From positions 3,407,293 through 3,471,292 of the forward strand of contig NC_012691.1 in NCBI RefSeq assembly GCF_000023065.1: a stretch of DNA of 64,000 nucleotides. Reading direction: 5' to 3'. This DNA is from Tolumonas auensis DSM 9187 (lineage in GTDB: Bacteria > Pseudomonadota > Gammaproteobacteria > Enterobacterales > Aeromonadaceae). Shown here one piece after another: positions 52,342 to 62,400 of the stretch (within the stretch, counting starts at the first letter, position 1; the number at the start of each line of letters is the position of its first letter). Made by a program: the position numbers and the translations under genes. The notes under the pieces are model-generated. The model had not been told where the DNA came from and ran no database searches. It saw only the letters and a program-made list of their open reading frames with translations.

Positions 52342-53304
52342 ATGTTAGAAAATGACTCTGATAACGAGTTATTAACAGAGATTGCTGTGGCCTACTATGA
52401 AAACGAGCAGACTCAAGAGGAGATATCTCAGAGGTTTGGTATTTCTCGCATCAAAGTTGGCCGCCTGCTGAAGAAAGCCCGGACAGAAGGCATTGTTGAG
52501 ATCACTGTAAAATACCATCCTGTATTCAGCTCCAACATCGAACAGCAGTTCATAGAACACTTTGGTGTTAAAAGAGCGTTAATTGCGGTTGATCACCGGG
52601 ATCAGGATGAACAGCGTCAGCAAGTTGCCGCTCTGGTCTCTAACTACTTGTCCAGCGTATTAAAAAATGGCATGTCTGTCGCTGTTGGACAGGGCCGGAA
52701 TGTTGCCGCTGTTGCCAGCCACGTGGGTGTTTTTCCTGAAAGACAATGTAAGTTTATCTGTGGTATCGGCGGCACTCAGCGGGCAGGAGAACTGATTGAT
52801 GCCGACCATATAAGCCGTCATTTTGCGCGCAAGTTTAACGCTGTCAGTGAAACACTTTATGCGCCAGCCTATATTGAAAATAGTGAATTAAAGAAGGCGT
52901 TTATTCAGAACAGATTGATTAAAGATACCTTGGAGCGTGCGAGTAAAGCGGATATTGCTCTTATTGGTCTGGGTGATATGAATGAAAATAGCTATATGGT
53001 TCAGTTGGGATGGTTTACATCTCAGGAAATCATTAGTGCCCGTCTTAATCAGGGTGTGGTTGGTGATATTGCGGGATATAGCTTCTTCGATATACACGGC
53101 CAGCCGGTAGATACGGTGATGAATGATCGTGTTATCGGATTAAATCTTGAAGAATTGAGACACATCCCTTGCGTTATTGCGATTGCCTCTGAAAACACTA
53201 AAGCCATGGCGATACTGGGGGCTTTGCGTTCAGGGGTCATAGACATCATTGCTACCAGTGCATCTAATGCCCGCACGGTGCTTAATCTGCATCAGCAGAC
53301 ATAG
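52342..53304 (+). CDS. SorC-family sugar-responsive transcriptional regulator
   Basis: 320-residue SorC/DeoR-type regulator: N-terminal HTH (EEISQRFGISRIKVGRLLKKA, cut here to its core ISQRFGISRIKVGRLL, residues ~33-48) and a NagB-like phosphosugar-binding C-terminal domain (about 65-315) with GIGGTQ and LGDMN. Such regulators are tetramers whose effector is usually a pathway phosphosugar. It lies 51 bp after the TIM-like gene and most likely controls both divergent transcripts from the 51217-51504 region. Followed by a good terminator. Confidence 0.9.
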   Translation: MLENDSDNELLTEIAVAYYENEQTQEEISQRFGISRIKVGRLLKKARTEGIVEITVKYHPVFSSNIEQQFIEHFGVKRALIAVDHRDQDEQRQQVAALVSNYLSSVLKNGMSVAVGQGRNVAAVASHVGVFPERQCKFICGIGGTQRAGELIDADHISRHFARKFNAVSETLYAPAYIENSELKKAFIQNRLIKDTLERASKADIALIGLGDMNENSYMVQLGWFTSQEIISARLNQGVVGDIAGYSFFDIHGQPVDTVMNDRVIGLNLEELRHIPCVIAIASENTKAMAILGALRSGVIDIIATSASNARTVLNLHQQT

Positions 53305-53315
53305 TGTTCCCTGAC

Positions 53316-53345
53316 AGAAAGGTATCTGCGGATACCTTTCTCTTT
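53316..53345 (+). terminator. Intrinsic terminator after the SorC-type gene
   Basis: AGAAAGGTATC / TGCG / GATACCTTTCTCTTT hairpin, 11-bp stem, with a T-rich end. The remaining ~235 bp up to 53583 show nothing recognisable. Confidence 0.85.
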
Positions 53346-53582
53346 AAGTTAAATTCATTATTCAGCGCTGAATTTTTAGTTTTTTCGTCTGTCTGTCTCT
53401 GGCAGATTTTTGTTTGTTGATCCGATTCAAATTCCCGCAATTATTCTTCGGTGTATTTCCCCTTCCGCATTGACCGTTTATTGTCCACTTTCTATGCTGG
53501 CTCCATCCGCTGAATTGATTCAGTAAGTGATGTTTTTCGTTATCACTTATTTTTGTGTCATCAGTCACAGGCAGGTTGAACC

Positions 53583-54395
53583 ATGCTGAAAAAAAACAGT
53601 GCAGTACCCAGACAAATCATGATCATTGGTGGCGGTATCGCCGGGATGGAAGCGGCTCGCGTTGCCGCCCGGCGAGGACATAAGGTCGAGCTGTATGAGC
53701 AGAAAGATCATCTGGGCGGTAATCTGGTCGCGGCCGGGGTGCCGGATTTTAAAAGAGAGTGTCATGCCCTGATCCATTGGTATGGCAGTGAACTGCATGA
53801 GCTGAATGTACCCATACACCTGCACTCCTGGATTGATGAAGAGGCTATCCGGCAAAGTGATGCGGATATCGTGCTGATTGCGACCGGTTCAACGCCGGTA
53901 AAACAGGCGATTTCCGGGTTTAATAAAATATTCAGTGCTGAAAGTGTCCTGACCGGGGCTAAAAATCCCGGAAAGTCGGTGATCGTCGCTGGTGGCGGAC
54001 TGGTCGGTTGTGAAACCGCGTTATGGCTGCGGAATCAGGGTAAGCAGGTCATGCTGATAGAAAAAGAAAATGAAATATTGCCTGTCAGTCACACCCTCAG
54101 CTACAGCAGCACGGAAACACTGAAGCAGTTACTGCCGGAAAAGGGCATTACGGTGAAAACCAACACCGTCATTTCACATGCTTCGGCGGCGGGAGTGGTG
54201 ATGCAATCCGCTGAGCAGATCATCGTCCAGCCAGCGGATTCGGTGGTGACGGCAATAGGATATCAATCCAATAATTCGCTGTATGAGAATTTGAAATCCG
54301 AACGGAGTGACATCTATTTGCTGGGTGATGCCAGACAGATCAACAATGTTATCCAGGCGGTTCGTGATGCTTATGACTTAGCCAGTCAGATCTGA
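53583..54395 (+). CDS. Stand-alone FAD/NAD(P)-binding half of the 2,4-dienoyl-CoA reductase family
   Basis: 270-residue protein matching the C-terminal half of NADH:flavin oxidoreductases such as FadH and 2-enoate reductase. A FAD-binding IIGGGIAGMEAA (residues 16-27), LGGNL, and a second Rossmann motif VIVAGGGLVGCETA near residue 140 are visible. LIATGSTP and LGDAR complete the fold. The N-terminal OYE barrel and the 4Fe-4S cysteine motif of the full proteins are absent, and no remnant of them is seen upstream. It could be a decayed remnant or an electron-transfer partner for a separate ene-reductase such as NemA (about 10 kb away). Confidence 0.8.
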   Translation: MLKKNSAVPRQIMIIGGGIAGMEAARVAARRGHKVELYEQKDHLGGNLVAAGVPDFKRECHALIHWYGSELHELNVPIHLHSWIDEEAIRQSDADIVLIATGSTPVKQAISGFNKIFSAESVLTGAKNPGKSVIVAGGGLVGCETALWLRNQGKQVMLIEKENEILPVSHTLSYSSTETLKQLLPEKGITVKTNTVISHASAAGVVMQSAEQIIVQPADSVVTAIGYQSNNSLYENLKSERSDIYLLGDARQINNVIQAVRDAYDLASQI

Positions 54396-54406
54396 CTTTT
54401 TAATGC

Positions 54407-54447
54407 AGAAAAACCGGGTTGCAGATTTCAACTGCCCCGGTTTTTTT
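54407..54447 (+). terminator. Intrinsic terminator after the FAD/NAD(P) oxidoreductase
   Basis: AAAAACCGGG pairs with CCCGGTTTTTTT around a 17-base loop, 12 bases after the stop codon. Confidence 0.8.
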
Positions 54448-54631
54448 ATGTTCATAAATTTTTTGCATTTACGGGGCAAGATGGTGATGTGATGTACGCA
54501 ATGATTCTGACATTGTTATCGGATTAACCATGCGTTTTGGCAGATGATATGGCTATACTTGAAGCCATTTGATACTCCGTCAGCTCTGCGGCGGATTTAT
54601 AACTAAATTAAATCAATAATCGGGTAACACA

Positions 54632-55327
54632 ATGAATAATATGATTATAACGCAAGAGCTGGTGAATGCAGCAGCAGACGCCATCTGTGCCGAAGGAAAT
54701 AAACCGACGGTACTGGATGTTCGTAAGCGTCTGCAAGCGGGTTCTATGTCAGAGATCTGGCGCTTCTTTCAGGTATGGCAATCTGCGCAACAGGCATCTG
54801 CGGAGTCAGTCGTCTCTGTGCCTTCAGAACTACAGCAAGCGCTGGAAGAGCTGATAACCCGGCAGATTGATAATGTAAAAAAGACACTTGAAAGCGAGAT
54901 TGAAACGTTACGTCAGACCAATGACGAGCTGATGGCTGAAATTGATCAACGGACTCAGCAGTCAACACAGCAAACTGCCGAGCTGAATTCCGCACGGGCA
55001 ATCAAAGATGAAGTCACTGGCCGTTTTGACCAGCTGAATGCGGAACTGAAACGTGCCCAGACAGAGATTGAGATCGAAAAGGAATCTGCGACGCAGTCCA
55101 GAATGGAATTAGTCAAAGTACAGCTGAAGCTGGAGTCTGTTTCTCGTCTGGAGGCTGATCTGGATCAGATGTATAAGACCCTGGAACAGGAACGGGTGGC
55201 AAAGCTGAATGCCGAGCACAGCGCCAAGGCGCTGGCGTCCAAACTGGAAATTGAGACCGCAGCCCGTAAAAAGGCAGAAAATGATTTGCTGGCGCTGATC
55301 CGCAGTAAAGAAGAGCAGCCAGCCTAA
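54632..55327 (+). CDS. KfrA-like coiled-coil DNA-binding protein
   Basis: 231-residue protein with an N-terminal KfrA_N-type DNA-binding domain (about residues 1-60; KPTVLDVRKRL and SEIWRFFQVWQ). A long alpha-helical coiled coil fills the rest (about 65-225), rich in E, Q, A, L and K. KfrA proteins are known mostly from plasmids, where they bind DNA and aid partition or replication control. This one is chromosomal and lies between the two origin-linked gene blocks. A filament-like or nucleoid role is possible but unproven. Confidence 0.82.
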   Translation: MNNMIITQELVNAAADAICAEGNKPTVLDVRKRLQAGSMSEIWRFFQVWQSAQQASAESVVSVPSELQQALEELITRQIDNVKKTLESEIETLRQTNDELMAEIDQRTQQSTQQTAELNSARAIKDEVTGRFDQLNAELKRAQTEIEIEKESATQSRMELVKVQLKLESVSRLEADLDQMYKTLEQERVAKLNAEHSAKALASKLEIETAARKKAENDLLALIRSKEEQPA

Positions 55328-55356
55328 ACATCATTTGTCTCACTCCGGAGCAAAAG

Positions 55357-55385
55357 CAAAAAGGAGCCACAGCGGCTCCTTTTTT
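55357..55385. terminator. Bidirectional terminator between kfrA-like gene and mnmE
   Basis: AAAAAGGAGCC / ACAGC / GGCTCCTTTTTT, a clean hairpin with A- and T-tracts between convergent genes. Confidence 0.9.
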
Positions 55386-55396
55386 ATGATGCGGAT

Positions 55397-56758
55397 TTAT
55401 TTACCGATACAGAATGACGAGAAAATCCGTCCCAGCAGATCATCGGCACTGAACGCACCGGTAATTTCACTTAACGCCTCCTGAGCGAGACGCAGCTCTT
55501 CGGCCACCAGCTCACCGGCAAGATAGATTTCAAGCTGTACTTTCGCTTCATCCAGTCGCTCTGAGGCCCGTTCAATAGCATCCAGATGGCGTCGGCGGGC
55601 AATAAAACCACCTTCCAGCGTGCTCTGGAAACCCATGCAGGCTTTCAGGTGTTCGCGCAACGCATCCAGTCCGAGGCCGGTCTTGGCGGAGATCGGATAC
55701 ACCGCATAGCCATTTTCTTCGCTGACGGTCAGCGCTTCACCGGTCAGATCGGCTTTATTGCGTACCACGGTGATACCGAGGTTTTCCGGTAACCGATCCA
55801 CAAAATCCGGCCAGAGATCATGCGGATTACGCGCATCGGTGGTGGTGCCATCGACCATAAATAACACCCGATCGGCTTGTTCAATTTCCGCCCAGGCGCG
55901 TTCAATACCGATTTTTTCCACGGTATCGTCAGTATCACGCAGACCGGCGGTATCAATGATATGCAGTGGCATGCCATCCAGATGAATATGTTCACGCAAC
56001 ACATCGCGGGTGGTACCGGCAATTTCAGTCACAATCGCTGATTCCCGGCCGGCCAGTGCGTTCAGCAGGCTGGATTTACCGGCATTCGGGCGTCCGGCAA
56101 TCACCACTTTCATACCATCACGTAACAGGGCACCTTGCTGTGCTTCGCGTTTAACCTGGGCCAGATCATCCATCACACCGTACAAGGCATTCGCGATTCT
56201 GCCATCAGAAAGAAAGTCGATCTCTTCTTCCGGAAAATCAATTGCGGCTTCCACATAGATGCGCAGATTGGTCAGGGAATCGACCAGCTGATGAATACGT
56301 GTGGAGAATTCACCCTGCAGTGACTGCATCGCCGAGCGGGCGGCCTGTTCGCTGGTGGCTTCAATCAGATCGGCAATCGCTTCTGCCTGCGCCAGATCCA
56401 GTTTGTCGTTCATAAAGGCACGTTCAGAAAATTCACCGGGGCGGGCAAGACGTACGCCGTTAATCGTCAATATACGACGTAACAGCATATCCAGCACTAC
56501 CGGGCCGCCATGCCCCTGCAGTTCCAGCACATCTTCCCCTGTGAAGCTGTAAGGCGCTTTAAACAGCAATGCAATACCCTGATCCAGCGCTTTACCATCA
56601 ACGTCACAAAACGGCAGCAGCTCTGCATGGCGTACTTTCGGGATCTTGCCCAATACCTGTTCTGCTACGAGCTTACACAGCGGACCGGAAATACGCAGAA
56701 TACCGATACCACCACGACCGGGCGGGGTGGCGAGTGCGACGATAGTGTCAATGTGCAT
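55397..56758 (-). CDS. mnmE: tRNA modification GTPase MnmE (TrmE)
   Basis: 453-residue GTPase that with MnmG modifies wobble U34 of tRNA. N-terminal tetrahydrofolate-binding domain ([13 protein letters not shown]), a G domain inserted in helical regions with P-loop GRPNAGKSS (about residues 225-233) and DTAGLR, and the C-terminal FCIGK with its catalytic-region cysteine. Lies downstream of yidC, separated by a terminator, so it has its own promoter. Its partner mnmG lies about 20 kb away beside oriC. Confidence 0.97.
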   Translation of the reverse strand: MHIDTIVALATPPGRGGIGILRISGPLCKLVAEQVLGKIPKVRHAELLPFCDVDGKALDQGIALLFKAPYSFTGEDVLELQGHGGPVVLDMLLRRILTINGVRLARPGEFSERAFMNDKLDLAQAEAIADLIEATSEQAARSAMQSLQGEFSTRIHQLVDSLTNLRIYVEAAIDFPEEEIDFLSDGRIANALYGVMDDLAQVKREAQQGALLRDGMKVVIAGRPNAGKSSLLNALAGRESAIVTEIAGTTRDVLREHIHLDGMPLHIIDTAGLRDTDDTVEKIGIERAWAEIEQADRVLFMVDGTTTDARNPHDLWPDFVDRLPENLGITVVRNKADLTGEALTVSEENGYAVYPISAKTGLGLDALREHLKACMGFQSTLEGGFIARRRHLDAIERASERLDEAKVQLEIYLAGELVAEELRLAQEALSEITGAFSADDLLGRIFSSFCIGK

Positions 56759-56821
56759 GAAGATTCTCGGAATAGGATGCTTTTTGAAATTGTAATGAAT
56801 ATTACGGTGAATGCCGAATAT

Positions 56822-56847
56822 AAAAAGCCCCGCAGGTAGCGGGGCTC
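56822..56847 (-). terminator. Intrinsic terminator after yidC
   Basis: AGCCCCGC / AGGTA / GCGGGGCT hairpin followed by TTTTTA on the minus strand, between yidC and mnmE. Confidence 0.88.
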
Positions 56848-56867
56848 TGAAGTCTGCCGGAAGAAAC

Positions 56868-58517
56868 TTACTTCTTACGGCTGTGCAGACCTTTTTTCTC
56901 CAGCTGACGGAAGATCAGTGTCTGCTGAATGATAGTTACGATGTTACTTACCACCCAGTACAGTGTCAGACCAGACGGGAACCACAGGAACATGAAAGTG
57001 AACACGATCGGCATGAACTGCATCACTTTCTGCTGCATCGGGTCAGTGACCGTGGTCGGGCTCATCTTCTGGATGTACCACATGGTGGCACCCATCAGCA
57101 GCGGCAACACGTAATAAGGGTCTTTAACCGACAGGTCAGTCAGCCACAAAGCAAATGGCGCATGACGCAGTTCCACAGACTCCATCAGTGTCCAGTACAG
57201 TGCGATGAAGATAGGCATCTGGATCAGCAGCGGGAAGCAGCCACCCAGCGGGTTAACTTTCTCTTCTTTGTACAGCTCCATCATCGCCTGAGACATTTTC
57301 TGGCGGTCATCACCTAAACGCTCACGCAGTGCAGTCAGTTTTGGCTGCAGCAGACGCATTTTCGCCATCGAGGTGTACTGTGCTTTTGACAGCGGGTACA
57401 TCACGCCACGGACAATCATGGTGATCAGGATGATTGCCACACCCCAGTTACCCACCAGACCATGCAGGAACTGCAGCAGCTGGAACAGTGGCTGAGCGAT
57501 GAACCACAGGTAACCGTAGTCAACAGTCAGGTCCAGATGCTGTGCAACAGCGGCCATCTGATCCTGCAGTTTCGGACCAATCCACAGACTGGTACCAACA
57601 ACCGCTTCACTGTTTGCCGCAATGGTGGTCAGTGGCAGTTTGATGCCGATAATCGCTTCACCGCTGTCTTTCACATCGGCATTCACACTCACCGCTTTGC
57701 CGTAAATGTGGTTCTGTGCATCGGCTTTACCGGTCCAGGCCGTCACGAAGTAGTGCTGCAGCATGCCGGCCCAGCCAGCCTGGGTAGCAACATCCAGTTT
57801 CGTTTCACCGATATCGGAAAAGTTTACTTTTTCATAACGCTGTTCAGCTGATGAATAAGCGGCACCGTGGAAGGCACTGGCCATCATTCCCGGGGTGCTG
57901 CTGCCTTCAGGTGCAGCGATGGTCTGTTTCAGCTGACCGTAGAACTGAATCTCCAGTGGCTGGGCAGAAACGTTTTTAACCTGATAATCAACGCCAACCG
58001 CATAACTTTCACGCTTCAGAACGAAACGTTTCGTGAATACGTTACCTTTGGCATCGGTGAAGGTCATCGGCACAACCAGTTCATCTTTGCCTTCAACCAG
58101 CGCAAATTCGGTACCGTTTGCAGTATAGACCGGGCGTTCAGCCTGGTTGTCCACGCCATCACGACCGATCAGACCACTCTGAGCGATGTATTGACGCTGA
58201 GGTTTTTTTTCCAGCAATACAAATGGTTTGTCAGAACCCTGAGCTTCTGTTTGTTTCAGCAGTTTAGCTTCAACAATGTCACCCCCCAGGGTATCAACAG
58301 TTAGTTCCAGCACATCAGAACGCAGGGTCAGCAGGGCATGTTTCGCATTGCTGGCGTCGTTTTGATTCGGAACATCACCACCTGATGAAGCGGGAACAGA
58401 ACTTTCCGCGGTCGCCGGGGTTGCGGTTTTTGGAGCCTTATCAACCATCCAGCTCTGCCAGAGCATGAAGGAGACCAGCAATAAGCCGATCAAGAGGAGA
58501 TTACGTTGAGGTTGCAT
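56868..58517 (-). CDS. yidC: Membrane protein insertase YidC
   Basis: 549-residue Oxa1/YidC insertase for inner-membrane proteins, including F0 subunit c. An N-terminal membrane anchor (residues 5-20) is followed by the large periplasmic domain (~55-340). The conserved membrane domain with the cytoplasmic coiled-coil loop ([19 protein letters not shown], shown in part: [14 protein letters not shown]) comes next. The ribosome-binding tail ends in KKGLHSRKK. In the invariant rpmH-rnpA-yidD-yidC order. Confidence 0.97.
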   Translation of the reverse strand: MQPQRNLLLIGLLLVSFMLWQSWMVDKAPKTATPATAESSVPASSGGDVPNQNDASNAKHALLTLRSDVLELTVDTLGGDIVEAKLLKQTEAQGSDKPFVLLEKKPQRQYIAQSGLIGRDGVDNQAERPVYTANGTEFALVEGKDELVVPMTFTDAKGNVFTKRFVLKRESYAVGVDYQVKNVSAQPLEIQFYGQLKQTIAAPEGSSTPGMMASAFHGAAYSSAEQRYEKVNFSDIGETKLDVATQAGWAGMLQHYFVTAWTGKADAQNHIYGKAVSVNADVKDSGEAIIGIKLPLTTIAANSEAVVGTSLWIGPKLQDQMAAVAQHLDLTVDYGYLWFIAQPLFQLLQFLHGLVGNWGVAIILITMIVRGVMYPLSKAQYTSMAKMRLLQPKLTALRERLGDDRQKMSQAMMELYKEEKVNPLGGCFPLLIQMPIFIALYWTLMESVELRHAPFALWLTDLSVKDPYYVLPLLMGATMWYIQKMSPTTVTDPMQQKVMQFMPIVFTFMFLWFPSGLTLYWVVSNIVTIIQQTLIFRQLEKKGLHSRKK

Positions 58518-58519
58518 AG

Positions 58520-58777
58520 TTATTTTCTTCGCTTCGATTGCTGAGGTTGCGGAACCGGATCATGGCCGCCTGAATGTAAAGGGTGACATTTTAATAGACG
58601 TTTGCCACCTAACCAAATGCCTTTTATGAGACCGTGTAGGCAAATTGCATTAATCATGTATTGAGAACAGGTCGGTGTAAAGCGGCAACGTGGGCCAAGA
58701 AGAGGACTAATGACCCACTGGTAGACTCTTATGAGTGCAACTGCTAGTCGTTGCTGCGGCGTGCGAGGGTGCGCCAT
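58520..58777 (-). CDS. yidD: Membrane protein insertion efficiency factor YidD
   Basis: 85-residue YidD, an amphipathic membrane-associated protein with the signature [11 protein letters not shown] and [16 protein letters not shown]. It is thought to assist insertion alongside YidC. It overlaps the end of rnpA by 34 bases and ends two bases before yidC, so the genes are tightly coupled. Confidence 0.93.
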   Translation of the reverse strand: MAHPRTPQQRLAVALIRVYQWVISPLLGPRCRFTPTCSQYMINAICLHGLIKGIWLGGKRLLKCHPLHSGGHDPVPQPQQSKRRK

Positions 58778-59103
58778 AGCTTATCCAGCAGTTGTGATAA
58801 ATCGGGGTTTTCTAATCCACGCACAGGGGCTTTGGCGATCACCACAATATCAATCGGCGGCAGTTCATGTTGATGCAAACGAAAACTTTCTCTGATCTGA
58901 CGTTTTACCCGGTTACGCCATACCGCACGTTTCAGTGCTTTTTTGGGTATAGCTAAACCCAGACGGGGATGTGTCAGGTCGTTACGAATTGCCAGCAGAG
59001 TGAGATGCGGGGAGGAAGCTCGCACTGGTTGCGCGAAAACTTTTTGAAAAGTGTCGGGAGTTAACAGACGTAACTCCCGAGGAAAGGTTACTTGCTTGAC
59101 CAT
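58744..59103 (-). CDS. rnpA: Ribonuclease P protein component RnpA
   Basis: 119-residue basic protein that helps the RNase P RNA cut tRNA 5' leaders. The RNR-type motif is visible as [18 protein letters not shown], with [14 protein letters not shown] before it. Its start overlaps the rpmH stop by one base. The conserved order rpmH-rnpA confirms the call. Confidence 0.96.
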   Translation of the reverse strand: MVKQVTFPRELRLLTPDTFQKVFAQPVRASSPHLTLLAIRNDLTHPRLGLAIPKKALKRAVWRNRVKRQIRESFRLHQHELPPIDIVVIAKAPVRGLENPDLSQLLDKLWRTLARRSND

Positions 59104-59240
59104 TAAACAGTGGTCAGACGAGCGCGACCTTTAGCGCGGCGAGCAGCCAGAACTTTGCGGCCACCGACTGTTGCCATACGAGAACGGAAACCGTGGTTAC
59201 GAGCACGTTTCAGTACTGAAGGTTGGAAAGTACGTTTCAT
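59103..59240 (-). CDS. rpmH: Ribosomal protein L34
   Basis: 45-residue highly basic protein, start [19 protein letters not shown], typical of bL34 from end to end. The frame extends further upstream, but the family length and conserved N-terminus fix the ATG at 59240. In most relatives dnaA lies divergently upstream; here the aas-like gene is found instead. The ~250 bp upstream (59241-59494) should hold the rpmH promoter and the end of the next gene. Confidence 0.97.
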   Translation of the reverse strand: MKRTFQPSVLKRARNHGFRSRMATVGGRKVLAARRAKGRARLTTV

Positions 59241-59494
59241 AGCTATAATCCGTGAATTAACTGTACAGATTTGATGCTGTCGCCTATCGACGCGCCGATG
59301 TAATGGCGAAAACATCAATTCAAAGAGGCGGGATTTTAAACAGATAACAGCTACACGTCAATCGGCCAGCTCATCAATAACCAGCAGAAGCAGACATGTA
59401 AGGTTGTCGTTTTACCCGGATCCTCGTGAAAACCACCACGATCAATTAAAGATCGCGGCGGGCGATTATATCGGTTTATGCCCATGTAGCAAGA

Positions 59495-62400
59495 TCACTC
59501 TTCAGGATCTTGTATCCGGGCCTGTAATGCGACCTGCCGGGCCAGGCCAAAATCAGTCTTGCCTGAGCCCAGTTTGGGTAAATGATCCAGCTGCAGGATC
59601 TGCGCTGGCAGTAACAATGGATTACAGCCTTGCGCCAGCATGGCTTTTCGCAACGCATCTTTTTCCAGTGCTGCTGTCGTCAGCAAAATGATCTGTTCAC
59701 CTTTTTTTTCATCCGGCAGATTCATGGCAATCACTTCCGTTTCTTCTGCCAATACCTGTTGTACTGCCAGTTCGACAGCACTCAGGCTGACCATTTCACC
59801 ACCGATTTTGGCAAAGCGGGAGTAACGATCGACGATAAACAGGAAACCATCTTCATCCAGATGCCCTTTATCACCGGTGACATACCAGCGGCTGCCGTCG
59901 ATTTCCTTGATGACGCTGGCGGTTTTTTCCGGATTATTCAGATAGCCCTGCATCACCTGCGGGCCGCCAATCAGGATCATGCCGTCACTGCCGGTCGGTA
60001 GTTCAGCAAACGTTACCGGATCAACAATCCGTACACTGGAGCCGGGTAACGGCATACCGACACTGCCATGCTTACTGCCAATCTGCAGATCCCAGTACTG
60101 GGTATCGAGACTGTCCGGCAGATTGACACTGGCCACCGGTGTGGTTTCGGTCGCTCCATAACCTTCCAGAATGTGCTTATTGAAGCGGGTCAGAAAGGCT
60201 TCGCGTACCGCCGGATTCAGTTTTTCGGCTCCGGCCACCACAATGCGCAGGCTTTCCATCATCAGCGGGTGTACTTTCGGGTGTTTGGCATACAGGCGGA
60301 AGAAGGTAGACGTACCGCACAGAATTGTTGCCCGGTATTGCGCGACGCTTTTCGCCACACCGACCGCATCGGTCGGGTCGGCATGACAGACCACCGGAAT
60401 GCCTTCAATCAGCGGCATAAACTGATTCACGGTCAGACCGAAAGCGTGGAACAGTGGCAGGCAGGACATCAGTACATCCTGTTCCTGGGTGTTGACCACA
60501 TCGGAGATCTGCTTCAGGTTGGCCATAATGTTCTGATGACTGAGCATGACGCCTTTCGGCTGACCTTCGCTGCCGCTGGAAAACAGGATGGCCGCTGTCT
60601 GCTGACTGTCATGGGTATGATTACAGATCCGCTTCAGCAGGCGGGCAGGGAGTATCTGTATCGCGAACCAGCGCCAGAATGTCTCATTGAAATGGATCTG
60701 ACTGCGTAAATCTTCCAGATAAATAATATACCGGCCTTCCAGTACGGAAACGGCGTCCGGATTCCGTTTTACCAGCCGTTCAATGAAGCGCCGGGAGGTG
60801 TAGATAGTCTGGATCCGGGCTTGTTCAATCGCCGTTTTCAGTGCCTGCTCACTGGCGGTGTAGTTCAGGTTAACAATCGTTTTTCCTGCCAGCAGCGTCG
60901 CCATGTTGCACAGCACGCCACCGGTGCTGGTGGGCAGCAGTAAGCCGATATTCTGTTCCGGGCTTATCTGACGGATACGGTGCGACAATGCCCAGGCGGC
61001 AGCCAGCGCTTTATCGGCGGTCAGTGGTTTCGAGATGCCATCCGCCAGGGATAACTTGCGGCGTTCCGCTTTTTTCACACTGCTGATCCAGGCATTGGTC
61101 AGCGTTGGCAGATTATCCACATGCCGCTGCCAGGATTGTACCGAGAGATCAAATACGCGTTGTTTGATGGCTACCGCATTACTGTTTTTAGGCTGCGGCT
61201 GGCCAAAGGCAACGATGATTTCACGGTAATAACCGCTGCGGCGCAGTGTTTTCAGTTTATTGGATGAACGGGAAAACTGGCTGCCCCACAGACCACGCAG
61301 ATAAAAAGGCACAATCACCACATCATCGCTGACATGTCTGCAGGCCAGTTCAAAACCACGACGGAACTCGCCGAGGTGGCCGTTACGGCTGATGCCGCCT
61401 TCCGGAAACAGGCAAACCACCTCACCCTGCGTCAGCAGTTCACTGATGGTTTCCAGCGAGCGGCGGCTGGCGGCATTCGCTATCGGGATACAGCCATACA
61501 AGCGGAACAGCCATTTCAGGTATTTATGCTCGTAGATGCTTTTAATGATCACGAAGCGCACCGGCCGCGGACAGGCAATTTGCACAATCGCCCAGTCTAT
61601 CCAGCTGATATGGTTGCCCAGCAGCAGAACACCACCAGTAGCCGGAATATTCTGAATACCCTGAATATCTACTTTATAGCGTTGTTTCAGCAAACTCTGC
61701 GCAATAAACAACAGCAAGGTTTGCGGCATCTTGCGGATGGTATAGATACAGCCCAGCACAGTAACACCGGCCATCAGATAGAGCAGATGTTTACCGTCGT
61801 AACCTAAATGTGCCACAACGACCGTCAGCACCAGAAACGAGAGCATGGCGATATTCTGGAACAGGTTATTCCCGGCAATCACTTTTCCCAGCTCATCTTC
61901 CCGGCTGTGGAATTGGATCAGGGCATTCAGCGGAACGATAAACATGCCGCCGGCGGTCCCGATCAGCAGAAAATCAAGCGCATAGAACGTAATGTCATTG
62001 AATTGCGGCAGCATCACCAGACCCGCCGCGACACCGACGATACCGACCGGGATCAGGCTGGTGGCAATATAGTTACGTGATAAGCGCGCGGCCAGTGCAG
62101 AACCCAGCGCAATACCAAGACCGGTACAGGCCAGTACGCCCTGCAGAACCAGCGTGTTTTCGATTCCGGCGGCCTCTTTGGCAAACGCCGGAAAGGCGGC
62201 CAGTAACACCTGACCCACGGCCCAGAACAACGACAAGCCCAGTACGGACAAGCGGATCACATCACGCTCCAGGACGGGGGCCAGCTCCTGCTGAAATTGT
62301 TCTGCCCGCAAGCTGTTACGCCAGTCAAAGGCTGGCATCGGCTGCGAATGTTCCAGTGTGGGTAAACGGTATAACAGTATCAGTTCAAAGACCGTGCATC

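Noticed and set aside
53400..53582. Search for a remnant OYE barrel upstream of the FAD/NAD(P) half-protein
   Set aside because: Translations of this stretch show only short frames without resemblance to the barrel or the Fe-S cysteine motif.
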